Under the pieces are notes generated by a model. The model had not been told where the DNA came from, did not search any database, and saw only the letters and a program-made list of their open reading frames with translations. Source: Stenotrophomonas maltophilia (GTDB lineage: Bacteria > Pseudomonadota > Gammaproteobacteria > Xanthomonadales > Xanthomonadaceae). Taken from it: DNA of 64,000 nucleotides. The DNA is taken from assembly GCA_002363385.1 (NCBI GenBank), contig DEVL01000003.1, forward strand, positions 1,427,020 to 1,491,019, given 5' to 3'. This document shows, one piece after another, positions 59,357-64,000 of this stretch. Numbering within the stretch: the stretch's first letter is position 1; each line of letters starts with the position of its first letter. The translations under genes were made by a program, and so were the position numbers.

Positions 59357-60792
59357 AGGCTGCTCTGCAGGTGGGTGCCCCAGTCGCGCAGCTGCTGCAG
59401 CAGGGCGAGCTTGCCTTCATCGTCGGCATGCTCTGCGGCCAGTGCATCCAGCTGCGCGGTGAACTGCGGCAGGGTCTGTTCGCCCAGCGATGCATCGCCG
59501 AGCAGGCGCTGGCGACGATAGTCGTTCCAGCGTGAGCGCTCGGTGGTGTCCAGGGTGTCCAGGTAGTTGCGGGCGCGGTACCGGAACAGCAGCTCGGGCA
59601 TGCGCGGGTCGCGCAGCCGCTCGGCGAAGCTGGCCAGTTCGGCCGGTGGGCTGGTGCGGATTCGCGACATCAGCGATTTGTCGCCGTCGGCGAGGAAACC
59701 GTCGTACAACGAGGCGTCCACATCGCTCGGCGCGAGCGTGCGCTCACCCGAGTACACCTGGCGCACCTTCTCGGCCAAGGCGGGACCGATCTGGCGCAGG
59801 CGCTCGGCCTTGGCCTCGATCGCGGCCGGGTCGATGCCCAAGCGCGCATGGTCGGCCGGACGCAGGTGGTTCCAGGCCACCAGCGCCGGGACCTTGTTGA
59901 GGTGCACTTCCTTGAGCGGCACGCGCTGCTCCCCCTCGGCCAAGTCGGCTGCGCGGGTGTACAGGCGCGCGGCGATGGTTTCCGGCGGCAGATCGAGCAG
60001 CGGCTCGATGTCGCCCTCCAGATCGAGCGCGATGATGCGGTTGTTGATGAAGGGATGGCGCGCCAGCGGCAGCACGGGGGCGGCGCACATGCGCTGGGCC
60101 GGGTAGCGCATCGAGATGTGCAGCACCGGCTGCATCGCATCCACATCCAGCAGGCTGCCGACGAAGCGCTTGTCGCGCAGCTTCAGCGCGTAGTCCCACA
60201 GGCGTGGCTGGGCCTGTTTGAACAACTTCGCCAGGCCGATGGTCGCGTAGACATCGGACAGCGCTTCATGCGCTTCGCCCTGACGGACGTTGTTGGCGAT
60301 GGCCAGATGCTCCAGCTTGAACGAGGTGGCGCCGTCTTCGCGCTGCGGCCAGACAATCCCGTCCGGGCGCAGCGCATGCAGCAGTCGCATCATGTCCAGC
60401 AGATCCCAGCGCGAATTGCCGTTGCGCCACTCGCGCTCGTAGGGGTCGTAGAAGTTGCGGAACAGCCCGTGGCGGACGAACTCATCGTCGAAGCGCAGCG
60501 TGTTGTAGCCCAGTGAGCAGGTGCCCGGCTGCGCCATCAGGTCGTTGATCCGTGCGAACGCCTCGGCCTCGGAAACGCCGGCGCTGAGCGCGTGCTGCGG
60601 GGTGATACCGGTGATCAGGGTGGCGATCGGCGAGGGCAACAGGTCGTCGGCCGGTTTGACATAGAAGCTGACCGGCGCGTCGAGGATATTCAGATCGGCA
60701 TCGGTACGGATACCGGCGAACTGCGCGATGCGTGTGCGGCGCGGGTCCTGACCGAAGGTCTCCAGGTCATAGAACAGGAAGCTGTCGGCCAT
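59353..60792 (-). CDS. sbcB: exodeoxyribonuclease I
   Basis: A 479-residue single-strand-specific 3'-5' exonuclease used in mismatch repair and recombination. The DEDDh nuclease domain has D9 and E11 in FLFYDLETFGQDPRRTRIAQ, the middle Asp in YNTLRFDDEF and the His/Asp in AHEALSDVYATIGLAK. SH3-like and C-terminal helical domains follow. The length matches E. coli ExoI (475). Its ATG shares a base with the kmo stop (TGATG). The coupling to NAD-biosynthesis genes is odd. Confidence 0.95.
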   Translation of the reverse strand: MADSFLFYDLETFGQDPRRTRIAQFAGIRTDADLNILDAPVSFYVKPADDLLPSPIATLITGITPQHALSAGVSEAEAFARINDLMAQPGTCSLGYNTLRFDDEFVRHGLFRNFYDPYEREWRNGNSRWDLLDMMRLLHALRPDGIVWPQREDGATSFKLEHLAIANNVRQGEAHEALSDVYATIGLAKLFKQAQPRLWDYALKLRDKRFVGSLLDVDAMQPVLHISMRYPAQRMCAAPVLPLARHPFINNRIIALDLEGDIEPLLDLPPETIAARLYTRAADLAEGEQRVPLKEVHLNKVPALVAWNHLRPADHARLGIDPAAIEAKAERLRQIGPALAEKVRQVYSGERTLAPSDVDASLYDGFLADGDKSLMSRIRTSPPAELASFAERLRDPRMPELLFRYRARNYLDTLDTTERSRWNDYRRQRLLGDASLGEQTLPQFTAQLDALAAEHADDEGKLALLQQLRDWGTHLQSSL

Positions 60793-62159
60793 CAGTGCGC
60801 GCCCTCCAGGACGGGCAGTTGCTCGTGGACCAGCCGCTCCAGTGCGGCCCAGTCGATATGCGCCAGGCTGTTGTGCCCGGCAGTGGCTTCCTCCAGCATG
60901 CGCCGCTGCAGCTCGGTGCGCGCCAACGCAACGGCATACGGGGTACGCAGAAAGGTGACCATCGTGTAGTGCGGCACAAAGCGGGTAGGCCAGCGCGCCT
61001 GCAGCGCCTGTTCCAGCTCACGCTGCAGCAGGAACTGCGGATCGGCCACGCGGTCGCGCATCTCCAGGTAGTTCTCCAGCGCCATCTGCTGGATCGCCTC
61101 GGCGTTCGGCTTGCGGTCCGTTTCAAATGCAGCAAAGGCCTCGCCCAGCGACTCCTGCTCCAGCAGATGCCCGGCCAGGGCGATGCAGTCCTCGAAGGCA
61201 CAGTTCATGCCTTGGCCGTGGAACGGGACCATCGCGTGGGCGGCATCGCCGATCAGTACCGCGCGGCCCTTCATGTGCCAGTGCTTGAGGTGCAGCGTGC
61301 CGAGCAGGCCCGGCGGATGCTGCTCCCAGTCGCGGCGCAGGTTCGGGATCAGCGGCAGCGCATCGGGAAAGTCGCGCGCGAACAGCGCCTCGGCCTCGGC
61401 CCCGCTGTTGGTGGTGGCAAAGCTCGGATCGCCCTCATTGGGCAGGAACAGGGTGACCGTGAACGTGCCTTCGTCGTTCGGCAATGCGATGCACATGTAG
61501 TGCCCGCGCGGCCAGATGTGCAGCGCATTGGCCTCGATCCGGAACCCGCCATCGTCGGTCGGCGGGATTTCCAGCTCCTTGTAGGAGTGATCCAGGAAGT
61601 CGATGCGCTCCTCCAGCGGCTGCTTCCGGTTCATCGCCGCGCGCAGCGCCGAACCGGCACCGTCGGCACCGATCAGGGTGTCGAAGCGGATGTCGTGCGG
61701 CTGGTCGTCGCGGTCATCGATGAAGCGTGCGTAGCCCGCGTCAAAGTCCACCGTATGCAGGCGGCGGTGGAAGTGCACGGTGGCACCGGCATCCTCGGCC
61801 AGCTGCAGCAGCGTGGTGTTGAGGTCTTTGCGGTGGATCGACCAGATCACTTCGCTGTCGTCGCGCCCGTAGCGCTGCAGCTGCGGCGCGCCGTCGCGCG
61901 GGTGGATCATGCGCCCACGCATCATCACCGCCTTGGCCATGACCGCGTCTTCGACGCCGGCCTGGCGCAGCGCGTGCCGGCCACGTTCAGCGAGTGCCAG
62001 ATTGATCGAGCGACCGGACTCGTAATCGCTCACGCGCGGATCGCCGCGGCGCTCATACAAGGTGATCTGCCAGCCCTGGCGGGACAGCAGGATGGCCAGC
62101 AATGAACCGGCCAGGCCAGCGCCGATGATGCTCAGCGAGCGGGAGGGGGTAGCGATCAA
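60792..62159 (-). CDS. kmo: kynurenine 3-monooxygenase
   Basis: A 455-residue FAD hydroxylase making 3-hydroxykynurenine. The dinucleotide motif is IIGAGLAGSLLAI (about residue 11). The YESGRSINLALAERGRHAL loop is specific to KMO, and the second FAD motif is LIGDAAHAMVPFHGQGMNCA. The C-terminal half (RVADPQFLLQRELEQAL, PTRFVPHYTMVTF) also fits bacterial KMO. With kynU it leads to 3-hydroxyanthranilate for NAD synthesis from tryptophan, as in other xanthomonads. Gap to kynU is 34 bp. Confidence 0.94.
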   Translation of the reverse strand: MIATPSRSLSIIGAGLAGSLLAILLSRQGWQITLYERRGDPRVSDYESGRSINLALAERGRHALRQAGVEDAVMAKAVMMRGRMIHPRDGAPQLQRYGRDDSEVIWSIHRKDLNTTLLQLAEDAGATVHFHRRLHTVDFDAGYARFIDDRDDQPHDIRFDTLIGADGAGSALRAAMNRKQPLEERIDFLDHSYKELEIPPTDDGGFRIEANALHIWPRGHYMCIALPNDEGTFTVTLFLPNEGDPSFATTNSGAEAEALFARDFPDALPLIPNLRRDWEQHPPGLLGTLHLKHWHMKGRAVLIGDAAHAMVPFHGQGMNCAFEDCIALAGHLLEQESLGEAFAAFETDRKPNAEAIQQMALENYLEMRDRVADPQFLLQRELEQALQARWPTRFVPHYTMVTFLRTPYAVALARTELQRRMLEEATAGHNSLAHIDWAALERLVHEQLPVLEGAH

Positions 62160-62193
62160 GGCGATGTCCGTGGGGGCGGGGAGGGCGGTCGGG

Positions 62194-63471
62194 TCAAAGA
62201 CCGGCCCAGGCTTCCACTTCCTCGACGAAGTGGTGCAGGTCGAGATAGCGGTTATAGAGCGGTGTCGGCGAGATGCGGATCACGTCGGGCTCGCGCCAGT
62301 CGCCGAGCACGCCCACGGTCTGCAGGTACTCGAACAGGCTGCGGCCGCGCTCGCGGCCACCGGCCACGCGCAGCGAAAGCTGGCAGCCGCGGCGATCCGG
62401 CTCCGAAGGCGTCAGTACTTCCAGCACGCCGGACAGGCGCGCACGCACCAGCGCATCCAGCATGCCGGTCAGGCGCAGCGATTTGGTCCGCAGCGCGTCG
62501 ATGCCACCGGCCTTGTCGATGACATCCAGGGCAGCGCGCAGCGGGGCAAGGCCCAGCACCGGCGGATTGCTGAGCTGCCAGCCTTCGGCACCGACGGCGG
62601 GCACGAACTGCGGCGCCATCTTGAAGCGGGTGGCTTCCTCATGGCCCCACCAGCCGGCGAAGCGCGGCAGCGTGGTATCGCGATGATGGCGTTCATGGAC
62701 GAAGCAACCGGCGACGGCGCCCGGGCCGGCGTTGAGGTACTTGTAATGGCACCACACGGCAAAATCCGGCGCGATGTCGTGCAGCTGCAGCGGCACATTA
62801 CCGACCGAATGCGCCAGATCGAAGCCGACGCGGGCGCCCTGCAGGCGCGCCATGCGGGTGATGGCGTCCAGATCGAATACCTGGCCACTGCGATACTGCA
62901 CGCCAGGCCACAGCACCAGCGCCAGGCGCGGGCCATGTTCGGTGATGGCGCGTTCGATGGCCTGCAGCGAGATGGTGCCGTTGGGCTCATCGGGCTGCAC
63001 TTCGATCAGATCGGTATCGGGGCTGAAGCCATGGAAGCGGATCTGCGATTCCACTGCATGCCGATCCGTCGGGAAGGCGCCGGCCTCCATGAGGATGACG
63101 GGGCGCTCTGCTGTGGGCCGGTAGAAGCTGACCATCATCAGGTGCAGGTTGACGCTGAGGGTGTTCATCGCCACGACTTCGCTGGGCAGGGCGCCGACGA
63201 CGCGGGCGAGCTGTTCGCTCACCAGGCGGTGGTAGTGGAGCCACTGGGTGTCGCCGGTGAAGTGACCTTCTACCGCCAGCGAGGCCCATTTATCCATGAC
63301 GTCCTGGACGGCGGCACGTGCGCCGCGCGGCTGCAGTCCCAGCGAGTTGCCGACGAAGTAGGTCTGGTCGCGGTGGTTGTGCTGGGGGAAGACGAATTCG
63401 TTGCGCAGGGTGCGCAGCGGGTCGGCGGCGTCCAGGGCAACGGCGTGGGTGCGGCTGAGGAGTTCGGACAT
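62194..63471 (-). CDS. kynU: kynureninase
   Basis: A 425-residue PLP enzyme that cleaves (3-hydroxy)kynurenine to (3-hydroxy)anthranilate and alanine. Family motifs: YFVGNSLGLQPRGAR, EVVAMNTLSVNLHLMM, the Asp/His of RVGFDLAHSVGN, and the PLP lysine in WCHYKYLNAGPGAVAG. GWWGHEEATRF follows. It is the first gene of a five-gene run (kynU-kmo-sbcB-DUF2461-aldo/keto reductase). Confidence 0.95.
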   Translation of the reverse strand: MSELLSRTHAVALDAADPLRTLRNEFVFPQHNHRDQTYFVGNSLGLQPRGARAAVQDVMDKWASLAVEGHFTGDTQWLHYHRLVSEQLARVVGALPSEVVAMNTLSVNLHLMMVSFYRPTAERPVILMEAGAFPTDRHAVESQIRFHGFSPDTDLIEVQPDEPNGTISLQAIERAITEHGPRLALVLWPGVQYRSGQVFDLDAITRMARLQGARVGFDLAHSVGNVPLQLHDIAPDFAVWCHYKYLNAGPGAVAGCFVHERHHRDTTLPRFAGWWGHEEATRFKMAPQFVPAVGAEGWQLSNPPVLGLAPLRAALDVIDKAGGIDALRTKSLRLTGMLDALVRARLSGVLEVLTPSEPDRRGCQLSLRVAGGRERGRSLFEYLQTVGVLGDWREPDVIRISPTPLYNRYLDLHHFVEEVEAWAGL

Positions 63472-63485
63472 GGAGCAACCGGCGG

Positions 63486-63501
63486 TGTCAGTGAGCTGAC
63501 A
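63486..63501 (-). promoter_or_regulatory. 16-bp inverted repeat upstream of kynU
   Basis: TGTCAG-TGAG-CTGACA, 14 bases before the kynU ATG. On the reverse strand GATAAA/TAAACT, a possible -10, lies directly upstream of it. It could be an operator for a kynurenine-responsive regulator. Confidence 0.45.
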
Positions 63502-63653
63502 GTTTATCCGGGTGGTGGGGGCGTGGGCTGAATCTGGCTTGCGGTGCTGATTTGGCGTGGGCTGGTGGTTGGTAGCTGGCGCTCAAGGTGGAGGCGGACC
63601 CAGCGCCAACGCCAAGGCCGAAGCCAAAGCGTACGGGGTGACGTTCCAGTGTA

Positions 63654-63762
63654 CGGGCCGGTGTGGGTGGGTCTGCTGGACCCGCCGCAAGTACGTCCGT
63701 GTAGGCTCGTAGTGCGGCATCCATGCCGCACACGGTCCTGCAGACCCACCCACACCGGCCCG
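63654..63762. repeat. large 109-bp inverted repeat with an inner REP hairpin
   Basis: The arms 63654-63682 and 63734-63762 pair over 29 positions with one mismatch (outer 23 bp perfect, beginning CGGGCCGGTGTGG). Inside sits a perfect 9-bp hairpin GTGCGGCAT-CC-ATGCCGCAC (63712-63731) preceded by GTA, a REP core. No T-run follows. It may be a composite mobile or cruciform-forming element in the 529-bp non-coding end. Confidence 0.7.
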
Positions 63763-63980
63763 CTGACAATTGGCTGGTGCGCAGGGTAAAGGCGGGCACT
63801 ACCCACGCCTTGTGGGTGCTCTAGGTTGCATCCTTGGGGTTCAGGGCCGGCGAGCTGACATCGGTGGATGATGCATCCACTCGTTGATGCATGTTGCCGG
63901 CCATGATCGAACACCGCGTCGGCGCTTGCTCGCCCATTTGGTCGGTCTTCGCTTCAACTTTCGGAGCTGGTCCAGACTTA
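63763..63980. other. non-coding region near the right edge
   Basis: No convincing gene is seen on either strand. It contains another REP-like palindrome (GGGCACTACCCAC-GCCTT-GTGGGTGCTCTAG, about 63801-63833) and a GTGGAT-GAT-GCATCCAC palindrome between GCCGGC arms (about 63845-63906). Confidence 0.4.
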
Positions 63981-64000
63981 GTCGCAGTCGCAGTCGCAGT
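63981..64000 (+). repeat. hexanucleotide repeat (GTCGCA)n, cut by the window edge
   Basis: Three full GTCGCA units and GT reach the last base, so the tract continues outside the window. Its length is unknown. Confidence 0.6.

Noticed and set aside
63540..63799. Short ORFs in the right-end non-coding region
   Set aside because: They span the inverted repeat and have no ribosome-binding sites or recognisable sequence.

Overview
The window is about 64 kb of GC-rich (roughly two thirds G+C), densely coded chromosome from a member of the Xanthomonadaceae, most probably Stenotrophomonas. The pointers are GTAG-headed palindromic REP elements of the kind common in S. maltophilia, a methionine synthase split into two genes, a fused alpha/beta 2-oxoacid dehydrogenase E1, a kynurenine 3-monooxygenase/kynureninase pair, and a TetR-MFP-RND efflux operon without an outer-membrane gene. 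I see no prophage, IS element, CRISPR array, rRNA or tRNA. Almost everything is core chromosome.

Layout. 1-3.7 kb: end of a membrane protein gene, tcdA, a TatD-family nuclease with a small membrane partner, a glycine-zipper envelope protein and a GNAT enzyme. 3.8-10.9 kb: fused E1 plus asparagine synthetase (one transcription unit), an FMN reductase, dnaB behind a long leader carrying a perfect DnaA box, and two small envelope proteins. 11.3-17.1 kb (minus): sucA-sucB-lpdA. 17.1-22.4 kb (minus): GNAT fusion, ribosomal oxygenase, purB, a CorC/HlyC-type CBS protein and an overlapping 41-residue ORF. 22.6-24 kb: fumC. 24-28.7 kb (minus): a seven-gene unit of small protein, GntR, ABC ATPase, ABC permease, GSGD-repeat DUF4097 protein and two DUF2884-like lipoproteins, preceded by a 24-bp palindrome over its promoter. 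29-35.1 kb (plus): periplasmic glutathione peroxidase, FKBP isomerase, ugd, slyX, yaiL-like gene and an acyltransferase with an SGNH domain. 35.2-42.6 kb (minus): amidohydrolase with a tetranucleotide-repeat frameshift at its start, MFS transporter, split metH and its SahR-like regulator. 42.7-44.3 kb: acyl-CoA dehydrogenase and a small membrane protein. 44.5-49.7 kb (minus): RND efflux operon. 49.9-57 kb: giant NAD-glutamate dehydrogenase, NAD kinase and 5'-nucleotidase. 57-63.5 kb (minus): DUF2939 protein, aldo/keto reductase, DUF2461 protein, sbcB, kmo and kynU. 63.5-64 kb: non-coding, with a large inverted repeat and a hexanucleotide repeat.

Functional links. Central carbon metabolism is well represented (2-oxoglutarate dehydrogenase, fumarase, NAD-GDH feeding 2-oxoglutarate). 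NAD(P) metabolism recurs (kynU-kmo, nadK). The methionine block is a self-contained module: a regulator predicted to sense S-adenosylhomocysteine lies directly upstream of the two halves of MetH. The best leads for new biology are the GACC-repeat switch at the amidohydrolase start (36.5 kb), the GntR/ABC/GSGD-repeat operon (24-28.7 kb), the SahR-like palindrome (42.6 kb), the dnaB leader (8.8 kb) and the large terminal inverted repeat (63.7 kb).
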